Positions 6,671 to 13,660 of a stretch of 14,234 nucleotides of DNA are shown in pieces. This DNA is from Christensenella sp. UBA1259 (GTDB taxonomy: Bacteria; Bacillota; Clostridia; Christensenellales; Borkfalkiaceae). A model generated the notes under the pieces. The model searched no databases and was not told the DNA's origin. It saw nothing but the letters and a program-made list of their open reading frames with translations. Numbering within the stretch: position 1 is the first letter of the stretch; each line of letters opens with the position of its first letter. The DNA is taken from contig DBVR01000024.1 in NCBI GenBank assembly GCA_002308755.1, positions 16,269 to 30,502 of the forward strand, written 5' to 3'. The position numbers and the translations under genes are program-made.

Positions 6671-7675
6671 TCAGTCGATTTTAAGCGTTATTTTCTTCAA
6701 TATATCTTCGTTGCCGAGCGCTATCCCGCCGCCTAACGCGACGCTGGTTTTTCCTTTTTCGGCGACGTTTATCTTCATGCCGAAAAGTTTGCCGTAATAA
6801 CTTTCAAGCCCGTAAACTCCCGACTCCGCGCCAGAAACGTATATCCCCGCGTGGGTTATCTCGGCGGACACTTCCGGCGGAAGTTTTTTTAACAGTTCCG
6901 TGGCAAGTTCCGCTATCTTGTCGTAATATTTCCTTACGGGTTTTACGAGATCTTTCGCCCTTACCGAAACCGAACAAGGCGTACCCGTTTCTACGTTTCT
7001 GCCGTTTACGAGAGTGGAAAGCGCGTCGTTTTCGTCTAAACTCGCTATCTCTCTTTTAAGGCGTTCCGCCGTCTGCAATCCTATCTGTACGCCGTAATAT
7101 TCCGAAAGATAGTCTATCACGTCCGCGCTTATCTTGTTGCCGCCGAAGTTCACCGATATTCCCGCTATAACGCCGTCCAGCGATACCGCGGCGATATTCG
7201 TTACCCCGCCCGCCATATCCACGCAAAAACACGGCGAAGATTCGGTAAGCGGTATTCTTTGCCCCAACGCGGCAAGAATGGGACTTTCCGCGAAACACAC
7301 CTTTTTTATGCCGCATTTCGCCGCGACGTAGCGGTAGTTTTCCACGGTCTTGGGACTTACCCCGCAGGGCACGGAAAAAAGCACTTCGGGACTTAAAATC
7401 TTCCCGCACCTTATTTTGTTCAGAAACCCCGAAAGCACCGCCGCGCAAACGTCGGCGTTGACTATCTCGCCTTCGAATACGGGAAAAACCATCTTGGTGT
7501 TTTTGGACGTTTTACCGATAAGTTTGTACGCCTCCGCCCCGATAACTTTTACCGTCGGTTTTTCACCTGTTTCCACGCCCGCGACGGTGGGTTCGCTTAA
7601 AACGAGCCCGCTGCCGAGTTTGTAAATATTCGTGTACGCGCTGCCGAGATCCACGGCGAATTTTTCCCGCGCCAT
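6671..7675 (-). CDS. MreB-like actin-family protein (divergent)
   Basis: A 334-residue actin-fold protein of MreB length. The phosphate-1 loop VDLGSAYT is at 8-15. The phosphate-2 loop reads VDMAGGVTN (152-160) instead of the usual DIGGGTT. The segment FAESPILAALG (128-138) matches the EEPMAAAIG region. The adenosine loop reads SGAESG (281-286) instead of TGGGA. The C-terminal VALGGG is at 312-317. MreB filaments guide side-wall synthesis; this copy may be a paralogue with altered nucleotide binding. ATG at 7675 is chosen over upstream in-frame codons because of the AAGGAGAATAAA ribosome site. It has its own -10 and terminator, so it is probably transcribed alone, with no mreC or mreD beside it. 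Confidence 0.85.
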   Translation of the reverse strand: MAREKFAVDLGSAYTNIYKLGSGLVLSEPTVAGVETGEKPTVKVIGAEAYKLIGKTSKNTKMVFPVFEGEIVNADVCAAVLSGFLNKIRCGKILSPEVLFSVPCGVSPKTVENYRYVAAKCGIKKVCFAESPILAALGQRIPLTESSPCFCVDMAGGVTNIAAVSLDGVIAGISVNFGGNKISADVIDYLSEYYGVQIGLQTAERLKREIASLDENDALSTLVNGRNVETGTPCSVSVRAKDLVKPVRKYYDKIAELATELLKKLPPEVSAEITHAGIYVSGAESGVYGLESYYGKLFGMKINVAEKGKTSVALGGGIALGNEDILKKITLKID

Positions 7676-7695
7676 TTTATTCTCCTTAAAAATAT

Positions 7696-7716
7696 GCGCC
7701 GTGCTGAACACGGCGC
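7696..7716 (-). promoter_or_regulatory. Leader hairpin of the mreB-like gene (or ppx terminator)
   Basis: The arms GCGCCGTG (7696-7703) and CACGGCGC (7709-7716) form a perfect 8-bp stem with a 5-base loop. On the minus strand it is followed by ATATTTTT and then the ribosome site. If the TATAAT at 7728-7723 is used, the stem begins at about the first transcribed base. It could also be a weak terminator for the ppx gene, whose stop lies 16 bases upstream, but the U-run is broken. Confidence 0.6.
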
Positions 7717-7722
7717 AAGAGT

Positions 7723-7728
7723 ATTATA
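7723..7728 (-). promoter_or_regulatory. -10 element for the mreB-like gene
   Basis: A perfect TATAAT on the minus strand lies 48 bp upstream of the mreB-like start, just beyond the ppx stop. No good -35 is found at 16-18 bp, and no TGn extension is present. The promoter is therefore probable but weak or activator-dependent. The predicted start is near 7716. Confidence 0.5.
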
Positions 7729-7732
7729 CCGC

Positions 7733-9262
7733 TTAAAGTATCTCTAAATTCTTTTTGAATATCTTTCTGAAATCCGAACCTATCTCCATAGCGGCGTTGA
7801 GTTCCAAAGACGCTTCGCCGTCGAGTTCGGTCTTCATAATTACGGAGTCGCCCAGAATATCGCAGTTGACGCCTAAAACCACCGAAGACATGCTACGATC
7901 CAGCGCGTTTCCTATCCTTAAAATAACGCCCATCTTACGCACGGCGTCCATATCTTCGTCGGTTAACAGGTCGCGGTATCTCGCCCAGTCCATCATGTTT
8001 ATATCGTCTATCCCCGTGCTTCCCGCGACGAAAGACGCCATTACGAGATCTCTGTGGCTTACGCCGTAAACGTTCGCATTGAGTATTATGTACGCGCTGT
8101 GCTTTTCAAAGTTGTAAAACCCGACGCGTTTTCCCGATTCGTACAGGTACGCCGCGATTTTAAGTATCTTTATGTATTGCCTCGGGAACTTGTGCAACAC
8201 CCTTAACTGTTTGAATAACTGCACCGAAAGGAGTACCGTGTGTTCTACGTGCTGACGGTCCAGTCCGTATTCGTCCAAAATTGTGTTGAGAGAGAATCCC
8301 AAAACGTCGGAAAGAGGCTTGTCTATGGTGGTCGGTACGGCGTAATTGAACATTATCCCCGTTCTTAATCCGCTGCCTGATATCACTACGTCGCCGAGAT
8401 TCATATAATCTTTGAAGGCTTTTATCGCCGCGAACGCGCTGGGAAGGATATCCGCCCTGCCGCTCGAAAGCCCTTTTATTCTCTTTTTCCTGTCGAGATC
8501 CAAAGTCTTTAGTAGGTCGTAGACGTGCCCGAAATCTTCGTCCTTTACGACGTAGTTATGTATCGTGCGCATGGGATACTTTTTCATTATCTTGGTCATA
8601 CGGCAAAGATTACGGAAAGATCCGCCCACGCCTATCATCTGCGTTTCGGGATCGACGGTCTTTAACCACTCTATTCTCTCCAACTGATCCTTAAAGAACG
8701 CTTCCACCTTGTCCGACTGTTCCGCGGGGGTAAGGTTTTCACCCTCGAAAAGTTCCGTTAAGGTTATCGCCCCGAAAGGCAGGGTTTCGTAATTCAAAAG
8801 ATTACGCCTGTTGTAGTAGATTATCTTGGTGCTGCCGCCGCCGATTTCCAAAATTATACCTTTCGGTATATCCATGCTGTTTATGACGCCGCGGTAAACG
8901 TAAAGCGCCTCTTCTTCCGCCGAAAGTACCCTTAATTTTATGCCGCACGTCGCCGAAACTTCGTCCAAGAAACTGCGCTGGTTTTTGGCGCGCCTTACCG
9001 CCGCGGTCGCCACGGCGATTATTCTTTCTATCCCGTTGACGTCGCAGAGTTTCCTGAACATTTTAAGGACTCTTATCGTGGCCTGTATCCTTGCCGGTTT
9101 TAAGAACCCTTCCTTTTCCATTCCTTCGCCGAGCCGCGGTGCTTCTTTCAACTGATCCACTATACGGAAGTAGCCCCCTTCGCTTACTTCCACTATCAAT
9201 AATCTTGCGGTATTCGAGCCTAAATCTATGATCCCTATCTTTTCCACTTCATTCACCGTCAC
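7733..9262 (-). CDS. Ppx/GppA family phosphatase (exopolyphosphatase-like)
   Basis: A 509-residue protein, the length of two-domain Ppx/GppA enzymes that remove phosphate from polyphosphate or pppGpp. The N-terminal actin-like phosphatase domain has IDLGSNTARL (12-21), ATAAVR (86-91), the catalytic-region motif SAEEEA (114-119) and EIGGGST (139-145). GVGGSFRNL at 211-219 and SSGRADILP at 266-274 are typical. The C-terminal domain (about 320-509) follows the HD-type fold, but the HD dyad reads YLYESG (372-377) instead of LHDIG. The start is GTG at 9262; in-frame GTG codons at 9256 and 9247 are possible, the last preceded by GGTGA. It has its own promoter. Polyphosphate versus pppGpp preference cannot be read from the sequence. 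Confidence 0.93.
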   Translation of the reverse strand: MTVNEVEKIGIIDLGSNTARLLIVEVSEGGYFRIVDQLKEAPRLGEGMEKEGFLKPARIQATIRVLKMFRKLCDVNGIERIIAVATAAVRRAKNQRSFLDEVSATCGIKLRVLSAEEEALYVYRGVINSMDIPKGIILEIGGGSTKIIYYNRRNLLNYETLPFGAITLTELFEGENLTPAEQSDKVEAFFKDQLERIEWLKTVDPETQMIGVGGSFRNLCRMTKIMKKYPMRTIHNYVVKDEDFGHVYDLLKTLDLDRKKRIKGLSSGRADILPSAFAAIKAFKDYMNLGDVVISGSGLRTGIMFNYAVPTTIDKPLSDVLGFSLNTILDEYGLDRQHVEHTVLLSVQLFKQLRVLHKFPRQYIKILKIAAYLYESGKRVGFYNFEKHSAYIILNANVYGVSHRDLVMASFVAGSTGIDDINMMDWARYRDLLTDEDMDAVRKMGVILRIGNALDRSMSSVVLGVNCDILGDSVIMKTELDGEASLELNAAMEIGSDFRKIFKKNLEIL

Positions 9263-9292
9263 AAAATTGCTTTATTTTCCGAATTTATCATA

Positions 9293-9321
9293 ATTATACC
9301 ACAACATATTGTGTTTGTATA
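9293..9321 (-). promoter_or_regulatory. Sigma-A promoter of the ppx/gppA gene
   Basis: On the minus strand TATACA (9321-9316) and TATAAT (9298-9293) are separated by exactly 17 bp. TGG directly before the -10 makes it an extended -10 (TGn). The predicted transcript start is near 9286, about 24 bases before the GTG start. The spacer contains an NrdR-box-like palindrome. Confidence 0.82.
9299..9314 (-). promoter_or_regulatory. NrdR-box-like site in the ppx promoter spacer
   Basis: ACACAATATGTTGTGG on the minus strand matches the NrdR-box consensus ACACWATATWTWGTGT at 14 of 16 positions. Its core, CACAA-4-TTGTG, is a perfect inverted repeat (9300-9313). It fills positions 2-17 of the 17-bp spacer, exactly as in the tyrS promoter. 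Repression by NrdR is an inference; no clear second box was seen one helical repeat away. Confidence 0.45.
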
Positions 9322-9501
9322 GTCGTTTTTTTAAATTTGTGCAATTTTTCATCAAAAATTTTTCTGCCTGAATTATAAGGGCGCTGACGGGTTTTACGGC
9401 GCGGTTTTTTTGGGAAGTTTTGTCGCAAAAGTCGGATTTTAAGGAAATTTTCCGCATTTTTTGTAAGCGCTTCCCCTATGTCAAAATGCACAAAAAATTT
9501 T
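9322..9501. other. AT-rich non-coding gap between ppx promoter and tauE-like genes
   Basis: No reading frame in this stretch looks real. It holds several A/T tracts, including AAAAATTTTT at 9355-9364 and a similar tract at 9492-9502, that may bend DNA. A TATAAT on the minus strand at 9377-9372 lacks a matching -35. A possible operator and promoter lie at 9456-9484. No convincing terminator for the tauE-like pair was found. Confidence 0.5.
9456..9484 (-). promoter_or_regulatory. Candidate promoter with cre-like operator
   Basis: On the minus strand a perfect TTGACA (9484-9479) is followed after 17 bp by AAAAAT (9461-9456), a weak -10 with 4 of 6 matches. Inside lies TTGTAAGCGCTTCCC on the plus strand (9461-9475), which fits the CcpA cre consensus WTGNAANCGNWNNCW at all but the last position. 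Its centre AAGCGCTT (9465-9472) is a perfect palindrome of LacI-family type. If used, it would give ppx a second, longer leader or produce a small RNA. Confidence 0.3.
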
Positions 9502-9867
9502 TCAGTTTTTCGCCCTTAAAGCCGAAACAAACTGCACTACGGACAACAGAAGCAGAAACCCGCCGAACACTTTTTTAAGCACGTCGGAAGGGGTAAGACT
9601 TGCAAGGTACGCACCCAAAGCGCAGGATAAAAGCCCCGCGAGTATTATCGTTAAAACGCCTTTTTTCTCGACGAGACGGTTTTTGAAGTGTATTACAAGC
9701 GTAACCGCCGCCATGGGGATAAAACTTATAAGGTTCGCCGCCTGCGCGATATGCTGGTCCACGTCGAAAAATATACGCAGTAAAGGTATGGTAAGAGTGC
9801 CGCCGCCCATACCCATACCGCCGAGAACTCCGCCTAACAACCCCGCAACAATCAATCCGAATTCCAT
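9502..9867 (-). CDS. Half-size TauE/SafE (TSUP) transporter subunit, second of pair
   Basis: A 121-residue hydrophobic protein with about four membrane segments. The N-terminus GLIVAGLLGGVLGGMGMGGG carries the Gly-rich signature of the TauE/SafE (TSUP) anion transporter family, and LTIPLLRIFF and QAANLISFIP follow the family pattern. Full-length members have about 250 residues and two such repeats; this is one repeat. ATG at 9867 has AAGGAG upstream, and the partner's stop TAA is part of that ribosome site (TTAAGGAG), so the two are cotranslated. It probably pairs with the gene at 9877-10254 to form one transporter. The substrate (sulfite, sulfonate or another anion) cannot be read. Confidence 0.88.
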   Translation of the reverse strand: MEFGLIVAGLLGGVLGGMGMGGGTLTIPLLRIFFDVDQHIAQAANLISFIPMAAVTLVIHFKNRLVEKKGVLTIILAGLLSCALGAYLASLTPSDVLKKVFGGFLLLLSVVQFVSALRAKN

Positions 9868-9876
9868 TTTTTCTCC

Positions 9877-10254
9877 TTAAAAAAACAGCATTTTAACGCC
9901 CGCCGCCGCCATAACCACGGAAAATATCACGGTAACGACCTTGTTTTTGAGTTTTTTCAAAAATATCGCGCCGACCACCCCGCCCGCCGTTACGCCCGCC
10001 GTAACGAGAAGCGAGATTTTAAGATCGAACTTCCCGAAAGTGAAATATATTACGCCGCTTAAAACCGACAGCGGGAGTATTATAAGTATCGCCGTGGCGT
10101 GGGCTTTTTTTACGGGATAGCCGCAGATAAAGGTAAGGCACGGCACTACCGCCATGCCGCCGCCACCGCCGAAAAGCCCGTTCAAAAGCCCCGCGATAAG
10201 CCCCGTTAAGATTTTTTTCCACGTTTCTTTTTTCGCTTTTACGGGTTTTGCCAT
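9877..10254 (-). CDS. Half-size TauE/SafE (TSUP) transporter subunit, first of pair
   Basis: A 125-residue protein from ATG at 10254; the frame also allows TTG at 10272 (131 residues), and neither has a good ribosome site. After a basic N-terminus (KPVKAKKETWKK) come about four membrane segments. The family motif LIAGLLNGLFGGGGG is at about 18-32, followed by VVPCLTFICGYPVKKAHATA, which matches the repeat-1 pattern of TauE/SafE. It lies 9 bp upstream of a second half-size gene with the same motif. The likely unit is a heterodimer equivalent to one full-length transporter. It is divergent from the large surface-protein gene. Confidence 0.88.
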   Translation of the reverse strand: MAKPVKAKKETWKKILTGLIAGLLNGLFGGGGGMAVVPCLTFICGYPVKKAHATAILIILPLSVLSGVIYFTFGKFDLKISLLVTAGVTAGGVVGAIFLKKLKNKVVTVIFSVVMAAAGVKMLFF

Positions 10255-10338
10255 AGAAAATATTGTCTGCAATTCCGTTTTTTTTAGGCATTTTTCGCCG
10301 AATAAAAGAAAATAGCCCCAAAAAGTTTATTATTAAGG

Positions 10339-10367
10339 TTGATTTTTGTCTTAAAATAATATATAAT
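10339..10367 (+). promoter_or_regulatory. Sigma-A promoter of the surface-protein gene
   Basis: TTGATT (10339-10344) and TATAAT (10362-10367) are separated by 17 bp in an AT-rich stretch. The predicted start near 10374 gives a leader of about 56 bases before ATG at 10430. Confidence 0.8.
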
Positions 10368-10377
10368 AAATCTATCG

Positions 10378-10393
10378 TGCGCCTGTGCGCGCA
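10378..10393 (+). promoter_or_regulatory. GC-rich hairpin at the 5' end of the surface-protein leader
   Basis: TGCGC (10378-10382) and GCGCA (10389-10393) form a 5-bp stem with a 6-base loop beginning about 4 bases after the predicted transcript start. It stands out in otherwise AT-rich leader DNA. No U-tract follows. Confidence 0.4.
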
Positions 10394-10429
10394 AAAATAA
10401 CAGCGTACTTTTTTCTCAAAGGTGAATCT

Positions 10430-13400
10430 ATGACTGACAATCGCAACTCAAAAATCAAAACCCGTATTCTGATACTTCTCACCGCGGTGTGCCTTATAAT
10501 GACGTCGTGTTTCTTCTTTACCGCTTGCGGTAAGTCCGACGACTCGTCGTCTTCCGACACCACGACCTATTCTTATACGGAAGAAAATACCTCCCCCGTT
10601 TCAAACGCCGACTTCGCGTTCGGAACGTATAACAAGAAACTTTCCGATTTCCCCGTAACTTCGGCGACCGGCTGGTCGAGAGCGGCGGATAATTCCGCGG
10701 CGTCTTCCACCGTCAATTCCGGTATCGTCGATACGAGTGAGATAGCTTTTAAAGAACTCATTTCCACCCTTTACGGCGACAGCGATTTCGTCAACTATTT
10801 CAAGAACAGAAATAACGTTACCGACGAAGATATAACCGCGGCGATAAGAGCCGAAAAAGGCGACGAGAACTACGAACCCACCGCCGAAGATATCAAAACG
10901 TACGTCGTGGACACCTATATCACCCCCGCTTTCGTAAACCCCGGAACGCACGAAGGCGCGGAAGATTCTTTCGTTTATATGATGAACAACTACGCCAAGA
11001 ACACCGACTACGGTTTCGGTACGGCGCAGAAAATAACCTCCGCTTCGACCGTGTCCGTTGAAAAGGGCGAAGTCTATAAAATATCCGTTTGGGTAAAAAC
11101 TCTGCTTTTAAGTAAGGGCGGCGCGAACATAAGAATAACCAACTCCATAGACGGCAATTCTCAGGCGCAGTTCAAAATAAGCAATATCACCGATACCGAG
11201 TGGACTAACTACGTCGTGTACTTCAAAGCCGACGCCGATTACGTTTCTTCTTTTACCGTCGTATTGGGTTTGGGTTACGGCGACGGATCTGCCACCGAAG
11301 GACTGAACTTTGCCGAAGGCACGGCTTTCTTCGACGGCATTGAAGTTGAAAAAATAGAAGATTTCGACGCGGAGATAGCAGGTAAAACCGTTAACGACAC
11401 TCAAGGCTTCGTTCTCGGCGGAGAAGACTCCCCCGAATACGTATTAGACGGCGAACAGGCAAACAGAACGGTTTACTATCTCTACGATATGAGTATAGCA
11501 GGCAGCGTAGCGGCGTTCTTTACACCCAAAGCGTTTGCCGGCGATTTCGGTTACACCGTTTCCAACGTAAAGGAAGGCGTCGAAAATATAACCAGTAAAA
11601 CCCTGGTGGGCGACGACAGTACCGTCGCCGCCGAAATCAGCGGTAACGACGTTACCCTTACCCTTAACAGGGCAAGCGGTACTTTAAAAGTAGCGGGCAA
11701 CGAAGAATTTACGGTCGCCGCCAACAGTTACGCACTCGTTACCTTCCTTATCTCCAACCGCTTAAAGACTCTCGGTTCTACCGACGTTACCGTGGATATT
11801 TTCGATATCTCGGGCGAAACGGTGGAAAAACGCGCCGCGGCGGCGTCTTTCTCTTCCGTAAATAAGGAAGGCGAATTTACTTCCGCGACCATACTCGTAA
11901 AGAATAACTTTAAGGTCGGCGACAGAAAGTTCCGTCTCGAAATAGTGGTGGGTCCCAACGATATCAACTCCGTTAAGAGTGCACAGGCTTTCGCTTCGGG
12001 CACGGTCGTACTTAAAGACCTTAAAATCGCCACGGGCACTTTGGATCACGACGAAGAAAGCGCGGAACACAGAATATATCATTTCTTCTCCGACGGGGCG
12101 GACGCCACGCAATCGCTTTACGCTGGCTACACCGCCGATTACAGCGAACAGTCCGATACGTCGACTTACGGTCTTTATCCCGCAGGCGGGAACGTCGGAA
12201 CCATCACCCACAGCCCGTCGCCCGTGAAAGATTACTTCGGTATAGTTTCGAATCACGCCTATATCAAGGAGGAGACCGAAGGCAGCAATCTGGAAACGGC
12301 AGTCAACACGAGAACCGATTTCGGCGGCGAAGACGGGTACGCGGGACTTATCAATACCAAATATCTCGCGGGCTATGCGGACGCGAACCTTGCGGCGAAT
12401 CTCGGCGACGCCTATAACGGCGAAGACGATATCCAACCCATAGTTATCTACAACAAGAACGCCGACCATTACGGCTTTATAGGCGCTTCCAAAACGATAA
12501 ACGCAAGCGCGTACGCGAAAGTTTCCGCAAAAGTAAGAGTTACAGGCGACGCCAAGGCGTATATCTATATAGTCGATACGTCGAAGGCAGACAAGACCGT
12601 TATGGAATTTGCGGACTTTACCTTAAACGGCGAGACCGTTAAGGCGGAAGATCATAAATTGCAGATAATCTTATCCGCGGAAGAAATGACAAAAGCCGTC
12701 GACGGATTCGTTACGGTAAGTTTCTATATCGCGAACGGCGCTTCGGCGAAGAACTTCCGCGTGGAAGTATGGAACGGCGGCAGGGATGGAAACGACGCCA
12801 CCGCGTCGCAAGGCTACGTTTTTGTAAACGGCATCACGGTAAGCGTTTCGTCGGGATTTTCCGAACCGTCTTCGCAGGCTTCGGCTTTCAGTAAGTCGGG
12901 CAACCCGCTTTACGACATAGGAAGAGACGAACTCACGCTTATCTCTTACACGAGAGAACTTACCGAGACCGAAGAACAGTTCAACGCAGAATACCCCGAC
13001 CAGGCGGTATCCTACTCGCCGAAATATATCTGGGCGGAAAGTTCCACCGATATTTACGCCGTATATAACACGGTAGATCCCGTAATAAGCGATCCTTACG
13101 ACAGCATAGACGAGGGCGACGAGGAAGGCAGCGGCTGCGGCGCAAAGACCGATTCTTCGAGTTTCTGGTTCTCCTTCTCTTCGGTACTGCTTGCGGTCGC
13201 GCTGTTGCTTGCGATAGCCGCGCTCATCATCAAGAACGTCAGAAGAAAACACATAGCCAACAAGAACGACGCGAGATCGCACTACAAAGTTTCCAGCAGA
13301 ACCGCGGCGCAAAAGGCGATAAAGGAAAGCAAGGCGAAAGCGGAAAAGGTAAAAGACGAACCCGCGAAGAAAATACAGGAAGAACCCGTGCAAGAAACCG

Positions 13401-13537
13401 AAGAACCGCAGGTCGAAGAACCCACGGAAGAAATAAAAGAAGAAACGGAAAACGACGCCTACGTCTACGGCGAAGTTCAGGACTTCGGCGAAGAAGAAAA
13501 GCCGCAGGAATCGGACGACTCCGATAAAACCGAATAA
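10430..13537 (+). CDS. Large surface protein: lipoprotein signal, beta-sandwich domains, C-terminal membrane anchor
   Basis: A 1035-residue protein of no recognised family. ATG at 10430 is chosen over GTG at 10385 because AAAGGTGA precedes it. Residues 1-33 form a signal peptide with two candidate lipobox cysteines, Cys27 (MTSC) and Cys33 (FTAC-GK); the Ser/Asp-rich linker after Cys33 favours the latter. A charged helical part lies at about 100-165. Three regions look like beta-sandwich, CBM-like domains: about 195-310 (YKISVWVK...TEWTNYVVYF...AFFDGIEV), 385-540 and 685-805. A membrane segment lies at 912-934, followed by a basic stop (KNVRRKH) and a ~95-residue cytoplasmic tail that turns from Lys/Ala-rich to very Glu/Pro-rich. 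Sugar or wall binding is a guess. It is transcribed alone. Confidence 0.85.
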   Translation: MTDNRNSKIKTRILILLTAVCLIMTSCFFFTACGKSDDSSSSDTTTYSYTEENTSPVSNADFAFGTYNKKLSDFPVTSATGWSRAADNSAASSTVNSGIVDTSEIAFKELISTLYGDSDFVNYFKNRNNVTDEDITAAIRAEKGDENYEPTAEDIKTYVVDTYITPAFVNPGTHEGAEDSFVYMMNNYAKNTDYGFGTAQKITSASTVSVEKGEVYKISVWVKTLLLSKGGANIRITNSIDGNSQAQFKISNITDTEWTNYVVYFKADADYVSSFTVVLGLGYGDGSATEGLNFAEGTAFFDGIEVEKIEDFDAEIAGKTVNDTQGFVLGGEDSPEYVLDGEQANRTVYYLYDMSIAGSVAAFFTPKAFAGDFGYTVSNVKEGVENITSKTLVGDDSTVAAEISGNDVTLTLNRASGTLKVAGNEEFTVAANSYALVTFLISNRLKTLGSTDVTVDIFDISGETVEKRAAAASFSSVNKEGEFTSATILVKNNFKVGDRKFRLEIVVGPNDINSVKSAQAFASGTVVLKDLKIATGTLDHDEESAEHRIYHFFSDGADATQSLYAGYTADYSEQSDTSTYGLYPAGGNVGTITHSPSPVKDYFGIVSNHAYIKEETEGSNLETAVNTRTDFGGEDGYAGLINTKYLAGYADANLAANLGDAYNGEDDIQPIVIYNKNADHYGFIGASKTINASAYAKVSAKVRVTGDAKAYIYIVDTSKADKTVMEFADFTLNGETVKAEDHKLQIILSAEEMTKAVDGFVTVSFYIANGASAKNFRVEVWNGGRDGNDATASQGYVFVNGITVSVSSGFSEPSSQASAFSKSGNPLYDIGRDELTLISYTRELTETEEQFNAEYPDQAVSYSPKYIWAESSTDIYAVYNTVDPVISDPYDSIDEGDEEGSGCGAKTDSSSFWFSFSSVLLAVALLLAIAALIIKNVRRKHIANKNDARSHYKVSSRTAAQKAIKESKAKAEKVKDEPAKKIQEEPVQETEEPQVEEPTEEIKEETENDAYVYGEVQDFGEEEKPQESDDSDKTE

Positions 13538-13553
13538 CGTTCGTTAAAAACAC

Positions 13554-13591
13554 AACTCCCCGATCGTGAGGTCGGGGAGTTTTTTATTTTT
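13554..13591 (+). terminator. Intrinsic terminator after the surface-protein gene
   Basis: AACTCCCCGATC (13554-13565) and GGTCGGGGAGTT (13570-13581) pair over 12 positions, with one T-G pair, around a GTGA loop of GNRA type. A T-rich tail follows (TTTTTATTTTT). It begins about 16 bases after the stop codon. Confidence 0.95.
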
Positions 13592-13636
13592 CCGCGATTG
13601 TTTATTCTCTGTATACCTTCGCCGCGTTTCACGCAT

Positions 13637-13660
13637 ATTATATCGTATGACTACGATAAT
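13637..13660 (+). promoter_or_regulatory. Inverted repeat spanning the murG start codon
   Basis: TATCGTA (13641-13647) and TACGATA (13652-13658) pair perfectly around the 4-base loop TGAC; with a 2-base bulge the stem extends to ATTAT and ATAAT. The A of the ATG pairs in the stem. No ribosome site is seen upstream, so a start-codon hairpin could influence initiation. It may also be chance. Confidence 0.3.

Noticed and set aside
9381..9411. Plus-strand terminator-like stem (GCGCTG...CGGCGC then T7)
   Set aside because: The stem has only 6 bp including a T-G pair, and no plus-strand gene lies upstream to be terminated.
9272..9491. Two short minus-strand reading frames (61 and 65 codons) in the gap before ppx
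   Set aside because: No ribosome site, no recognisable protein features, low-complexity AT-rich codons, and they overlap each other and the ppx promoter.
10385..10429. Upstream GTG start (10385) for the surface-protein gene
   Set aside because: No ribosome site there, while ATG at 10430 follows AAAGGTGA and gives a normal signal peptide.
12671..13393. 240-codon minus-strand frame opposite the surface-protein gene
   Set aside because: It is rich in Arg, Phe, Tyr and Val as expected for a shadow frame, with no ribosome site or domain pattern.
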